A stretch of 64,000 nt of DNA from CBDCWA01 sp965223255 (GTDB taxonomy: Bacteria; Pseudomonadota; Alphaproteobacteria; Rhizobiales; Hyphomicrobiaceae): positions 1,364,001 through 1,428,000 of the forward strand of contig CBDCWA010000004.1 in assembly GCA_965223255.1 (NCBI GenBank), given 5' to 3'. The notes under the pieces are model-generated. The model had not been told where the DNA came from, did not search any database, and saw only the letters and a program-made list of their open reading frames with translations. Of the stretch, positions 53,966 to 63,779 are shown piece by piece; within the stretch, counting starts at the first letter, position 1, and every line of letters begins with the position of its first letter. The translations under genes and the position numbers were made by a program.

Positions 53966-55768
53966 CTATGATGCTGCGATGTTCCGGTCCGCAGAACCGT
54001 GATTCTTATGGCGTTCGCGCATGGCATCGTCTCTTTGTTTTTTGGCCACCGCCGAATGACCGCCAGTCGTTAGATTGAAAAGCCCAAGTTCGCCAAATTC
54101 CTTTTCGCTTGGCGGTGTGAGCGAAACGTCAATATAGGCGTGTCGATTTGGGTCGGCCTTTATGCGGTTTCGGGCAAAATGCATTCGTGTAAGCCAACGC
54201 GCCATCCAGATATGGTCGGACAGGATCTTCCAGGCATATTTGGCATGAAACTTAAAAAAGTTTTCCCGCGGTAAGTTCGAGCGCCTGTCATGGCGAAATT
54301 TCAGACGGAAATACCCACTTTCGAGCGGGTGGACACCGTCACGTTCGACGGACGAACAGAACCACAGCATCATAAACATGACCTTGCCAACGCTCAGACC
54401 GCAGACCGCCGCGCGCCGCATAACGGTTTCAATATGTTCCGGAGTGTAGAAGGCGCGCCAAGCCTCGATATAGGCCTCATCAAATTCCCTGTCTGACATG
54501 TTTTCGTGACGAGTGACCCTGTGGTTGAGATCATATTTGTTCATATCTGGATCCATCCAGACGCCCTGAGCATGCTGTTCTTTATGGTCCTCGGAACCAG
54601 GCAGCGGCGTGAGGATGAAGAACTCAAGTATATCGATGGGCAGCTCGCGCTTTATGATCTCGATGTCGTTGAGGATGGATTGTTTGGTGTCTGCCGGAAA
54701 GCCAAGAATATAACCGGCATAGGTGATAATGCCGACACGCTTCCAGCTTTGCAGCATGGCGCGATATTCCGTAATTTTGTTCTGACGCTTCTTAGCCGCC
54801 ATCAAATTGTCAGGATTAATGTTCTCCAGACCGATGAACACGCGCTTGACGCCTGCCCGAGCACATTTGGTAATAAAATTCTCGATACGATGGCAAAGGG
54901 TATCGACTTGGATCGTGAGACCCACATCAAAGCCCTGTTCCTCACGCAGCCAAATCAAGCGATCAAGGAAGCCTTCCCAATTGCGGTTACGCGCAAAATT
55001 ATCGTCAGTGATAAAGAAGCGCGTTATCCCCTGCTCCCAGTTGGCGCGGATTATGCGCTCCAAATCGTCGGGCGTCCTGAATCGGCTTTTTCGACCTTGC
55101 ACATTGATGATGGTGCAGAATGAGCATTGATAAGGACACCCCCGTCCAAGATCGACACTCGACATGGCACCGGCCGTTCGTTTGACATGCTTGGCCGGCA
55201 GCAAAGGGAGTGGTTGTCCCCCAAGATCAGGGAGATCGGACATATGATCGTAGAGAGGCTTCAACCGGCCTGCATGGGCATCTTGTAGAACAACATCAAG
55301 CCGCCCATCATCTGCCTCACCGGCAAACAGACTGATGCCAAGGCCCTGGGCTTCAACCAGATCGGGTGGAAGCTCAGGAAGCATGGCAATGCAGCCCGAT
55401 ACGTGAAAACCACCAATGCAAACCTGATAGTCCGCTTGACGAAAAGCGCGGGCAATGTCGAGCGCACGAGGAAATTGATTGGATTGAACGCCTACGAGTG
55501 CAATCAGCGCAGCTCCACCATCGGCCTCGATCTCACGCATAATTTGACGTGGGCGGACCCTGCGATTTGTTTCATCGAATGTCGAAATCCTGATCGCCGT
55601 ACCCTCGCCGAGTACTTCACGGTCCCGACAGTCTTCGGCAAGGCCGTTTAAGCAGGCAAGTGTATTAGAAGGAATTGCCGAGCGCAGCCACTGAATTGGG
55701 TAGCCGTCATCATCATAGTGAGACGGCTTGATCATGACCAAGTGAAATGGCGCCTTGTGATCCGGCAA
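53966..55768 (-). CDS. B12-binding domain radical SAM protein
   Basis: 600 residues. The N-terminal third is a cobalamin-binding-like Rossmann region (ALIALVGVQSNQFPRALDIARAFRQADYQVCIGGFHVSG). The radical SAM core has the CxxxCxxC cluster in RGCPYQCSFC with VDLGRG before it and the following helix, then FFITDDNFARNR and IGLENINPDNL. C-terminal extensions include EAWRAFYTPEHIETVMRRA. Substrate unknown; hopanoid- or bacteriochlorophyll-type methylation/rearrangement families are related in layout. It is monocistronic. Confidence 0.9.
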   Translation of the reverse strand: MPDHKAPFHLVMIKPSHYDDDGYPIQWLRSAIPSNTLACLNGLAEDCRDREVLGEGTAIRISTFDETNRRVRPRQIMREIEADGGAALIALVGVQSNQFPRALDIARAFRQADYQVCIGGFHVSGCIAMLPELPPDLVEAQGLGISLFAGEADDGRLDVVLQDAHAGRLKPLYDHMSDLPDLGGQPLPLLPAKHVKRTAGAMSSVDLGRGCPYQCSFCTIINVQGRKSRFRTPDDLERIIRANWEQGITRFFITDDNFARNRNWEGFLDRLIWLREEQGFDVGLTIQVDTLCHRIENFITKCARAGVKRVFIGLENINPDNLMAAKKRQNKITEYRAMLQSWKRVGIITYAGYILGFPADTKQSILNDIEIIKRELPIDILEFFILTPLPGSEDHKEQHAQGVWMDPDMNKYDLNHRVTRHENMSDREFDEAYIEAWRAFYTPEHIETVMRRAAVCGLSVGKVMFMMLWFCSSVERDGVHPLESGYFRLKFRHDRRSNLPRENFFKFHAKYAWKILSDHIWMARWLTRMHFARNRIKADPNRHAYIDVSLTPPSEKEFGELGLFNLTTGGHSAVAKKQRDDAMRERHKNHGSADRNIAAS

Positions 55769-56351
55769 TCGGACGTCTCCTTCACACTGCGCTCGTCACA
55801 CCCGCGCTCGACCGATGGGTGAGATACTAGGAATCATTCGGGCATACCGAGAGAACCATCAAATCTCTGGTTAATTGATCGGCATTACTTCATGCCTACA
55901 TCATTTTGCACTCGAAGAAATTGCGAATCTCGCATTGAACACAAGTTATTGGAATTGTTAACGATGCCCAAGATGCTCTTTCACTGTCGCCTAGAGCCTT
56001 TGCAATCAAACTTTTTCGACGTGATGCTGGCTCATCAGATCGCACAGCGCTCCAGGAATGGCCGAAAGCAGTGAATGACCGCCTTTAACCTGTAACGGAC
56101 ATTTGGTCGTCAAAAGTTCTCAAAAGCTAAACGGTCGATATGGGTCATTAAGTGATGGTAGGGTCCTGACCCTCCCATGACGGCATTAGTCCCAACAGCG
56201 GAAATGTCCCAGCGCTGGGCTTAGGTCTCCGATGGCCAATAGCTGCCGTCGAGCGTTAGAGGAACCCTTCAGAAGACTATGTTATCTGTGCTGTATTGGG
56301 AAACGCCCAATTCATCATAGGACCAAGGCCCAACCGCCGGAGTAAGTACAT
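55769..56351. other. Non-coding region with dispersed repeat copy D
   Basis: 583 bp. It contains a 60-codon frame without support. Copy D of the dispersed repeat lies at about 56180-56255, and a related cggacatttggtcgtc piece near 56095. Confidence 0.5.
56180..56255 (+). repeat. Dispersed intergenic repeat, copy D
   Basis: aacagcggaaatg, then the perfect 12-bp palindrome CCCAGCGCTGGG (56208-56219), then ttaggtctccgatggccaatagctg. The same order of blocks occurs in copies A-C. Confidence 0.55.
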
Positions 56352-57230
56352 ATGGTCGCTGATACCGCCATGCAGGACATACGTGCTGCGGTCGAACAAT
56401 TACGGGAAATGCCGAGCCTGGGTGTATTGAATTCTGACAGCGCCGCCTTGCATCGATTGAGATCGATCTGCCCAAATTCGCCGGACGAAGTTATCTATCT
56501 TTATTCGCAAATTGGCGGCACCGAAGAGACCATTGGTGCCGAATTTGAAATGATGAGTGTCTCTGACTTGCTCGAATTTTATGGCAGCACTCAGGATGAT
56601 CTGAGTGAGAGCCAATTTGGAGAGCTTCTCGATCCTAGCCTGATGTTACCAATCTTTGTTGACTGCAGTGGTAACTATGCCGGGGTATTTGTAGGTAGCC
56701 CACTTCGTGGTCGATGCTTCATTCATGATCAGGACGATAGATTGAACCTACCGGTATTTCGTAGTCTTGGTCGTATGATCCAGGCATTCTCGCGGGTCCA
56801 TGATACGGAAGACTGCAATCACTATGACCTGACCGGGGATTATCCTGTGCGCGACGACTCCCAGCTTCTACCCGATGACGGGCAAATATCCAGTGATTTT
56901 CTGAAAGAGTATTTCGAACTGCAGGAGCCAGATATTCATCTTGCGCTATTGGCTATGCAGCTTTCGCCAGCAAGTGATACGGATCTGCTTTTGAGAATGC
57001 TTGAAGAAGATGACATGTGGGTCCAAGAGAAAGCTTGTGAACTCATCGGCTATCGACGTTTTGTTGGCGGAATAGGCAAGATGGTGGAGGTCGCATTGCA
57101 GGACGAAAACAATGCTACCATTGCTGCGATTGCAGCTTTGAAAGGTTGGGATGAGCCAGAGGCCGTCGCAGGATTGACTGCACTTAAGAGATCATTGCCT
57201 GATTCTTATTCAGCCTATTGGCAAGACTAG
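56352..57230 (+). CDS. SMI1/KNR4-like protein with HEAT-like C-terminus
   Basis: 292 residues. The first 150 residues resemble SMI1/KNR4 superfamily immunity proteins (SPDEVIYLYSQIGGTEE, LPIFVDCSGNYAGVFVGSPLRGRCFIHDQD). The last 100 residues are helical HEAT-like (DTDLLLRMLEEDDMWVQEKACELIGYRRFVGGIGKMVEVALQDENNATIAAIAALKG). Such proteins often neutralise polymorphic toxins. No toxin gene lies nearby, so it would be an orphan. Confidence 0.6.
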   Translation: MVADTAMQDIRAAVEQLREMPSLGVLNSDSAALHRLRSICPNSPDEVIYLYSQIGGTEETIGAEFEMMSVSDLLEFYGSTQDDLSESQFGELLDPSLMLPIFVDCSGNYAGVFVGSPLRGRCFIHDQDDRLNLPVFRSLGRMIQAFSRVHDTEDCNHYDLTGDYPVRDDSQLLPDDGQISSDFLKEYFELQEPDIHLALLAMQLSPASDTDLLLRMLEEDDMWVQEKACELIGYRRFVGGIGKMVEVALQDENNATIAAIAALKGWDEPEAVAGLTALKRSLPDSYSAYWQD

Positions 57231-57381
57231 ACCGAAACATCTAGACTACAGAAGAAGTTTGGCACAGAGCGGTTCGGTTTTGACCAGCCTTATTTGATTG
57301 GTCCGGTTTGAACGTTAGGTCACAGCGCCGTATCTGAACTTGACACATCGTTTAATTATCAGGCTCTCAGGACCTGCCCAG

Positions 57382-58752
57382 TTAAGCGGGCAAGTATGTG
57401 TCTACAAACCATTTAGCTCTCAGTCCCAGCTCGTAATCTCGGTGAGGATGGCCAAGCAATTGAATACCCATCGGCAACCCGCGGTCAGCCAACAACGGCA
57501 GATTGTATGCCGGCGCACCAAGACAAGACGACATATCACCATAAACCGGATCACCAACGCCCATTCCAACCGGCGGTGGGCCGGTGGCGGATAGCGTCAG
57601 ATAGCCATCGTACTCACCCTCTAGCTCCGCAAAAACGTGACGCAGAGCTTCGCGCATCTTCAACTTTGCACGATAGGCGTCGGGTGTAATTGTCTCCCCG
57701 CGCTCAAGCCGCTCGCGCACCGCATCACTCAGAAGCTCTCCCTCCATATCGCGATAGCATCCTGTGGGCCAACGCATCTCGTAGGCAAAAATATCGAACA
57801 TAAACTCTGGAATTGCCTCCAACGCTTTTTCCAATGCATCAATGCGGCTGTCCTCTCGGCGAGACAATACCTCAATGCCATGCCCACTGACGTCGCGCAC
57901 GAAGCGCTCGAATTCTTCTTTGGTTTCATCTTCGGTTTGAGGCCAACCACGCGTTTCAAGACGCGCCAGTTTGCGCGGCATCTCCGTGTCACCCAGTTCT
58001 GGTTTGCCGTACAAACCAGGTTGGCCGGCGTCACCACCGATCGTCGCAGAAATATAAAATGCTGTTCGCCAGCAATCTTGAAGTGAACCCGCGTGTGTCC
58101 CCAACACGCTCTGACTGGGTGACATTGAATGCCCACCACCCCTGTTAAGTGCACCAAATGTCGGTTTGAGCGCGAAGTTTCCGCAATAACCTGCCGGGCG
58201 TTGGATAGAGCCGCGAACCTGACTACCGGTACCGGCCGGCACCATGCCGGCGCCGACAGCAGCCGCTGTACCGCTCGACGATCCACCAGGCGTGCGGGAA
58301 AGATCAAACGGATTACGAGTGGGCCCAGGTGTCGCCTGTCCGAATTCGGTCGTAACCGTCTTGCCGATGATAGCCGCACCACCCTTTCGCAAAGTATAGA
58401 CATGAGCGGAATCACGAATAGATTGCCAATCTTTATAAACCGGGCTGTTCATCTGAGTTGGCATATCTACCGTTTCGTATAGATCCTTGATGCAAACCGG
58501 CATGCCATCGACGACAGACATCGCACGATTGGCACGATAACGCTCGCTCGAATTGTCAGCGGCTTTACGCGCAGAGTCTATATTGGTGACAACGAACGCT
58601 TTGACGTCGGGCTCACGAGTGTCGATCGTTTCCAGGCACCGTTCCAGGTACGCTCGCGGGGTATCGCTACCAGCCAGAAAGTTTGGCACACTATCGTAAA
58701 AGGTCCGCAGTTGAACTGACTTAGGATCATAAGATTCGGTTTTGTTCGTCAT
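57382..58752 (-). CDS. Amidase (amidase signature family)
   Basis: About 456 residues. The Ser-cisSer-Lys catalytic system is visible: Lys in PVCIKDLYETVD, the glycine-rich PGGSSSGTAAAVGAGMVPAGTGSQVRGSIQRPAGYCG with cis-Ser and the nucleophile region. The TGSQVRGS differs from the usual TDTGGS. The ATG at 58752 follows an AGG; the frame opens at a TTG 5 codons before. It lies next to a dipeptide-type ABC transporter, so an imported amide is a plausible substrate. Confidence 0.9.
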   Translation of the reverse strand: MTNKTESYDPKSVQLRTFYDSVPNFLAGSDTPRAYLERCLETIDTREPDVKAFVVTNIDSARKAADNSSERYRANRAMSVVDGMPVCIKDLYETVDMPTQMNSPVYKDWQSIRDSAHVYTLRKGGAAIIGKTVTTEFGQATPGPTRNPFDLSRTPGGSSSGTAAAVGAGMVPAGTGSQVRGSIQRPAGYCGNFALKPTFGALNRGGGHSMSPSQSVLGTHAGSLQDCWRTAFYISATIGGDAGQPGLYGKPELGDTEMPRKLARLETRGWPQTEDETKEEFERFVRDVSGHGIEVLSRREDSRIDALEKALEAIPEFMFDIFAYEMRWPTGCYRDMEGELLSDAVRERLERGETITPDAYRAKLKMREALRHVFAELEGEYDGYLTLSATGPPPVGMGVGDPVYGDMSSCLGAPAYNLPLLADRGLPMGIQLLGHPHRDYELGLRAKWFVDTYLPA

Positions 58753-58811
58753 ACCTGGTTTTCCCAATACGCAGCGTGGAAGCGGACCCAGTCACAGCCC
58801 AGAAGCCGTCC

Positions 58812-59735
58812 TCAACTGATGCCCGTGCCCGCACGTTTTAGTCTCGGGTCTAGAATGTCTCTGAGAGCGTCTCCCAAGAGGTTGATGCCCAAGACAGTTA
58901 TGAAGATGCAGAGGCCAGGAAAGAATGCCAGCCACCATGACGTACTAATGTGCTCACGCCCGTCCGACAGCATGCTGCCCCAAGTTGGGATTTCCGGTGG
59001 CACGCCAAGCCCCAGGAAACTGAGGCTGGCCTCGGATATGATGGCGGATGCCATCGCAAACGTACCGATGACCATCGCAGCCTGGAGAAGGTTGGGCAAA
59101 ATGTGGCGCACGATAATTCGTTCATTTCTCGCACCAAGCGCTCGCGCAGCGGTAACAAAATCGCGCGAGCGCAGGGAGAGGGACTGCCCGCGCGCGACAC
59201 GGCAATAGGGAATCCATCTTTGTGAAACAAGCGCGATAATGAGTATCCCAAGGCCCTGGCCGAGGAACGCCAGAATTGCGATGGCCAACAGCAGCGGTGG
59301 GAATGCCCAAACGACCTCCACGGCCTTCTGTATTGTAAAGTCCGTCCGACCGCCGAAATATCCGGATATAGCGCCGAGGCCGACACCGATCACCCCTGAT
59401 ATCAGCACCACTGTTGCCGCTATCACCAAAGAAATCCTGGCGCCGTATATAATCCGGCTCAGTATGTCACGGCCTAAGTGATCGGTCCCGAGAAAATAGC
59501 TGCCGCCGAAGTACTCCGGTTTCTTCAGGCCCTGCAGCAGGTCCTGATGATTTGGATCGTGCGGCGATATCCACGGCGCCAAGAGTCCGGTAAGAACCAG
59601 AACAATGACGACCGTCCCGCCGATGGCCACTTTAACCTTCAGCCACTGGCGATATTTCTTTTTCAATGTTGCAAACCATTGAACCATGCGGCCCGGCGGT
59701 TTACTCGAGGCGTACTCTGGGGTCGATTGCGCCAT
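58812..59735 (-). CDS. ABC transporter permease, DppC/OppC type
   Basis: 307 residues. An N-terminal TM at about 38-56 precedes the DppC-type domain HDPNHQDLLQGLKKP and GTDHLGRDILSRIIYGARISLVIA. The EAA loop ARALGARNERIIVRHILPNLL is intact. It forms the inner-membrane channel with the DppB-type permease. Its start overlaps the end of that gene by 35 bp. Confidence 0.95.
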   Translation of the reverse strand: MAQSTPEYASSKPPGRMVQWFATLKKKYRQWLKVKVAIGGTVVIVLVLTGLLAPWISPHDPNHQDLLQGLKKPEYFGGSYFLGTDHLGRDILSRIIYGARISLVIAATVVLISGVIGVGLGAISGYFGGRTDFTIQKAVEVVWAFPPLLLAIAILAFLGQGLGILIIALVSQRWIPYCRVARGQSLSLRSRDFVTAARALGARNERIIVRHILPNLLQAAMVIGTFAMASAIISEASLSFLGLGVPPEIPTWGSMLSDGREHISTSWWLAFFPGLCIFITVLGINLLGDALRDILDPRLKRAGTGIS

Positions 59736-60705
59736 AACTTATATCGATTAAGAAGTTTACGGTTACAAAAAGCGCGGTATAGGCAAGCACCACGCCGGTT
59801 ATGAGTGGATAGTCACGCGTGCCGAGACCGTTGATGAGAAGACTACCGATGCCCGGCCACGCAAACACCGTTTCAACGATGATGGAGCCCGATAGCAAGG
59901 TACCGAGTTCGAGCCCCACGACAGTAATGATTGTGATAAGTGCGTTGCGCACAACATGGCGCCAAAGAACGATCCGTTCTCTAAGCCCCTTTGCGCGTGC
60001 GGTGGTCACGAACTCTTCATGAGTGACATCGAGAATTGCCGAGCGCGTGACGCGCATAAGAATGCCCAACATATTCACGCCAAGCGTCGCAGCAGGCATA
60101 ATGATGTAAGCCAATGCATCCCAAAACGCCTTCCAGTCACCGCGTATGAGACTATCGACTGTATAAAAGCCGGTTATGCGTGGGCCTGCTATGCCATATG
60201 TCTCGCGACCTGCAGATGGCAAGAGATTAAAATACCCGGAGACTATCAAGATCAGCATTATGCCCATCCAGAAGCTGGGCATGCTAATACCAAAGAAGCC
60301 GAACACAGACCCGAAGTTGTCAATCCAGCTGTTTGGTCGCGCACCGGCCCAGACACCTAAAGGCACACCTACTAGAATTGCAAAAAGCGTTGCAAAAAAA
60401 GCAAGCTCCAAGGTTGCTGGGAAATGCTGTGCCAGCAGCGTCGTCACAGATTCTTTGTATCTGAAGGATTGTCCGAAATCGCCTTGAATGGCTGAATAAA
60501 GAAACTTGAAGTACTGCTCGTGAAACGGTCTATCCAGCCCCCAACGCTCTCGCGCCTCGGCAATATCCTCGTGCGTCGCATCCTCCGGTAGGAGAATGTC
60601 GGCCGGGTCGCCCGGGGCAAGTTGCAAGAGGCCAAACACAAGAAGTGTTATCAGCAAGAGCACCGGTATCGTCCCCAGTACTCGCTTGATTGTATATGTC
60701 AGCAA
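59701..60705 (-). CDS. ABC transporter permease, DppB/OppB type
   Basis: 334 residues. It starts MLTYTIKRVLGTIPVLLLITLLVFGLLQLAPGDPADILL, the hallmark of DppB permeases, and has the EAA loop ARAKGLRERIVLWRHVVRNALI. Pairs with the DppC-type gene that follows. The binding protein is upstream. No ATPase gene is in the window. Confidence 0.95.
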   Translation of the reverse strand: MLTYTIKRVLGTIPVLLLITLLVFGLLQLAPGDPADILLPEDATHEDIAEARERWGLDRPFHEQYFKFLYSAIQGDFGQSFRYKESVTTLLAQHFPATLELAFFATLFAILVGVPLGVWAGARPNSWIDNFGSVFGFFGISMPSFWMGIMLILIVSGYFNLLPSAGRETYGIAGPRITGFYTVDSLIRGDWKAFWDALAYIIMPAATLGVNMLGILMRVTRSAILDVTHEEFVTTARAKGLRERIVLWRHVVRNALITIITVVGLELGTLLSGSIIVETVFAWPGIGSLLINGLGTRDYPLITGVVLAYTALFVTVNFLIDISYGAIDPRVRLE

Positions 60706-60790
60706 CGTTCGCTTACCTTCGATTCAACACGGACAAAGGAAGGGTTCACTGCGTTTTCGAACAAACGCAGCGAACCCCGCGGCGAGGTAC

Positions 60791-62323
60791 TTATTTCTTA
60801 ATAAGAGCGGTGCTCAGGTACGGTCGTCCGTCAGGCCGCGGTTTGTAATCCACAGTCTTTGCGACGCCATATTGGAGTGTATGCGTCCACATGAAACATG
60901 CCGGCGCATCCGCAGTCAGCACAGACATTGCCTTGCGCAGCGTTGCAATTCGCTCTTTTTCATCAAACGATTGCCGCGCCTTCTGCATCAGCTTGTCATA
61001 GGCGGGGTTGGAATACTTGATGCGCGGTGAGACACCGGTTTCAAAGTATTGAGAGAGCGCGGGGCCTGGATCGACTACTGAGCCACGACCTTGGTAGAAG
61101 AACGGCCGCTTACCCTTACGCACATTTGCCCATTGGGTAACCCATTCGGGTGTATGCAGCTTGGTCTTGATACCGACAGCGTTAAGCATCGGAACCATCG
61201 CTTGGGTGATCAGCTTGTCGTTCACGTACCGGCCAACCGGCGTATAGAGGTCGACTTGGACACCATTTGCAAAGCCGGCCTCCTTGACCAACTTCTTGGC
61301 CTTCGCAGGATCATAGTCATAGCGTGGCTGATGCTTGGGATCGTATGCATACTGGCCTGGACCAATAGGGCCATGCAGCAATTGCGCCTGACCTTTCAGA
61401 AGCGCCTTCACGATCCCTTTACGATTGATCGCATGACAGACCGCCTGGCGCAGTTTCTTGTTGTCCCAAGGTTTCATCGCCGGGTTCATGGCGAGGAACA
61501 TCAACTCCACCGAACTCGTTGGCACCAGCCGGGCATTCTTAGCATTTGCAATGCGCGACATCAGATGCGGTGGTATGAACTGGGCAATTTGAATCTCGCC
61601 GTTTAGCAACGCGGTCACACGCTGTTCGGCCTCAACCATCTTGCGAACGATTACGATGTCAGGAGAGTTGGGTTTCAGGAACGGGCTGCCCGGGTTCTTT
61701 TCCAAAACCATGCGCGAGCCGATAACAAACTCTTTAAGTTTGTAGGGTCCGGCGCCATACGGATGCTTGCTGTCAGCGACCTTGGCACCGTATTTGTCGT
61801 AAGCGTCTTTGCTGGATATCGCCCAAAGCCCGCAGATATAACTCAGCAGTTCCGCAGTTGGCTGATGAGTGATCATCTTAACCGTGTATTTGTCCACCGC
61901 TTCGACGGCCTTGATCTTTCGGGCAGAGTTTTGCTTCTGGCTACTTTCCGGATCTTTACTCATTCTGAAGAAAGTATGGACGACGTCTTTGGCCGTGACC
62001 TCAGTGCCGTCGTGAAACTTCATGCCCTTCTTGAGATTGAATATCCACGTATTCTTATCTGTGGTTTTCCATTTATGCGCGAGCTGGCCAACGTAACCAC
62101 CGGTTTTAAAGTCATACCTGCAGAGATTGCCATAGACTTCACCCCACAACCCATACATATGGGATGCGCTGTCACCATAGGGATTGACGGTGCTGAGGTT
62201 GGACGTGATTCCAACTGCAAGTCGTGTCTCAGCAGATGCAGTGCTGCTGGCGATCACTCCGACGGCAACGATAGTCGCTGCTCCAATACGCCTTATGGTA
62301 CTTGCGGATATTGTGTGTCGCAT
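60791..62323 (-). CDS. ABC transporter substrate-binding protein, dipeptide/nickel/oligopeptide family
   Basis: 510 residues, SBP family 5. A signal peptide ends near ASSTASAETR. It has KGMKFHDGTEVTAKDVVHTFFRM, the family 5 signature region, and HPYGAGPYKLKEF, NKKLRQAVCHAINRKGIVKALL. Ligand could be a peptide, an amide or an opine. It is the first gene of the permease run, so an operon with the downstream amidase is likely. Confidence 0.94.
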   Translation of the reverse strand: MRHTISASTIRRIGAATIVAVGVIASSTASAETRLAVGITSNLSTVNPYGDSASHMYGLWGEVYGNLCRYDFKTGGYVGQLAHKWKTTDKNTWIFNLKKGMKFHDGTEVTAKDVVHTFFRMSKDPESSQKQNSARKIKAVEAVDKYTVKMITHQPTAELLSYICGLWAISSKDAYDKYGAKVADSKHPYGAGPYKLKEFVIGSRMVLEKNPGSPFLKPNSPDIVIVRKMVEAEQRVTALLNGEIQIAQFIPPHLMSRIANAKNARLVPTSSVELMFLAMNPAMKPWDNKKLRQAVCHAINRKGIVKALLKGQAQLLHGPIGPGQYAYDPKHQPRYDYDPAKAKKLVKEAGFANGVQVDLYTPVGRYVNDKLITQAMVPMLNAVGIKTKLHTPEWVTQWANVRKGKRPFFYQGRGSVVDPGPALSQYFETGVSPRIKYSNPAYDKLMQKARQSFDEKERIATLRKAMSVLTADAPACFMWTHTLQYGVAKTVDYKPRPDGRPYLSTALIKK

Positions 62324-62443
62324 TGCTTACTCCTTGGTTCGAATTACTCATCCGACGAACCTTCGGACTCTACAGTTTGAACTCCCGGTATAGGGAGCCC
62401 GGCTTACATTCTAAGCACGCTGATCACCTGCGCGCTATAGAAT

Positions 62444-63751
62444 CTAGGCGGCATCGAAGAAGCCGTCCGCAATGGCATTACAAACGATTTCCACGGCCGG
62501 CGGCACAAGCCCCATCGGCAATCCCTCCTCGGGCCGCCAATAGGAATGAATGCCGGTAGCAAATTCAGTTATGCTGACGCGCGGTGCTGGCTCAATCTCA
62601 TTGAGCATCGGAAGCATCACGTCATAATAGTTTTCATGTGTATGATCTCGGCTATATTTGTTGATGATGTAGAGCAATGGCGGCACCGGCTTAACGTCGG
62701 TGCCGGTCAATGGCTTGCCCATACCGATGTAATAATCGACGAGATCCTGCGTTTGTGTGTCGGATAGTTTCAGTCGTTGGGCTGTTACCGTAGCCGCTTG
62801 CGTCAATGCGGGTATCGAGTGAATGTGAAAAAAGTACTCGGCCTTGATTTGGGGAAACCGTTTGACGTTATCCCACAGCTCATAGATTTCCTCCATCACC
62901 CAAGGCAGCCGCATTAAAGGCTCGCCACCTTCCTGCAAATAGAGTTCAGCACCGCGATAGCGCGCTAGCTCGCGCCATGTCCGCACCAGGAGATCATTGA
63001 ACGGGTTGGGCCAGTCGTGGCCGGTCATTTGGTGAAAGACATAAGCGAATGTGGAGTTCTCAATACCGGCAACACCGACGATATTTTCCACCCGCTGCAG
63101 GATCATGTGCGAGAACGGCCCCCCGGTCGAATGCCCATGGGTATAAACGGCATAGTCAGCAACCGGAAAGTGGCGCCGACACAGGTCCTTCATTGCCTCT
63201 TCAAACGCTAACGGCCAGGCCGCCATGCGTTCATAGAACATCGTCCCCGGCTTGGCCCGCGCGAAGGTTCGGGTGCCGTAGATTTCACGATAGCTAGCTT
63301 CCTCGACGATGTCATATTGATCACGCCCAATCAGCTCGTTTTCAAGCCAGATTGGTGTGCGCAATTGATTATCCGGGCCAATGGTATCGCCAGGCCAATC
63401 CCGACTCGGATCTGGCAGATAGAGCCGACCTGGAAATGTCAGATTGACGACCTTGAAGCCACGTTTGCACGCCAGTATTTGCGCATAGGGCTCAACGGAA
63501 CGCCAATCACTTGCCCCACCATGCGTCATCAGCATTCCGGAGCGACGGCCATCTTTTGAAACGTGCGCCTTCGACGGATCGACGGGCTCATAGACCATCG
63601 CGCCGATATCCCATTCGAGCCCGGCGACGTTTAGCCGAAAGAGGTCCTCGTACTGTTGGATCTCAATATCGGGTTCAGCAAGAACGCGCTTCGAAATATC
63701 GAGCAGCTCCGGCTTCGATACAGTCTTTGGCGGCGATCCAATCTTCGACAT
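62444..63751 (-). CDS. Alpha/beta-hydrolase fold protein
   Basis: About 435 residues. The nucleophile elbow is YTHGHSTGGPFSHM, with an oxyanion-type MLMTHGGASDWRS upstream. It is longer than a simple hydrolase. The ATG at 63751 gives MSKIGSPPKTVS; the frame opens 22 codons earlier. It is upstream of the ABC substrate-binding gene on the same strand, suggesting a role in the same catabolic set. Substrate unknown. Confidence 0.75.
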   Translation of the reverse strand: MSKIGSPPKTVSKPELLDISKRVLAEPDIEIQQYEDLFRLNVAGLEWDIGAMVYEPVDPSKAHVSKDGRRSGMLMTHGGASDWRSVEPYAQILACKRGFKVVNLTFPGRLYLPDPSRDWPGDTIGPDNQLRTPIWLENELIGRDQYDIVEEASYREIYGTRTFARAKPGTMFYERMAAWPLAFEEAMKDLCRRHFPVADYAVYTHGHSTGGPFSHMILQRVENIVGVAGIENSTFAYVFHQMTGHDWPNPFNDLLVRTWRELARYRGAELYLQEGGEPLMRLPWVMEEIYELWDNVKRFPQIKAEYFFHIHSIPALTQAATVTAQRLKLSDTQTQDLVDYYIGMGKPLTGTDVKPVPPLLYIINKYSRDHTHENYYDVMLPMLNEIEPAPRVSITEFATGIHSYWRPEEGLPMGLVPPAVEIVCNAIADGFFDAA

Positions 63752-63779
63752 AAGCGCAGTCCTCTCCCAATGCGAACCG

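Noticed and set aside
62391..62398. TAGGGAGC, possible third att copy
   Set aside because: Only 8 of the 19 bases match and it lies between two core-like genes, so chance is enough to explain it.
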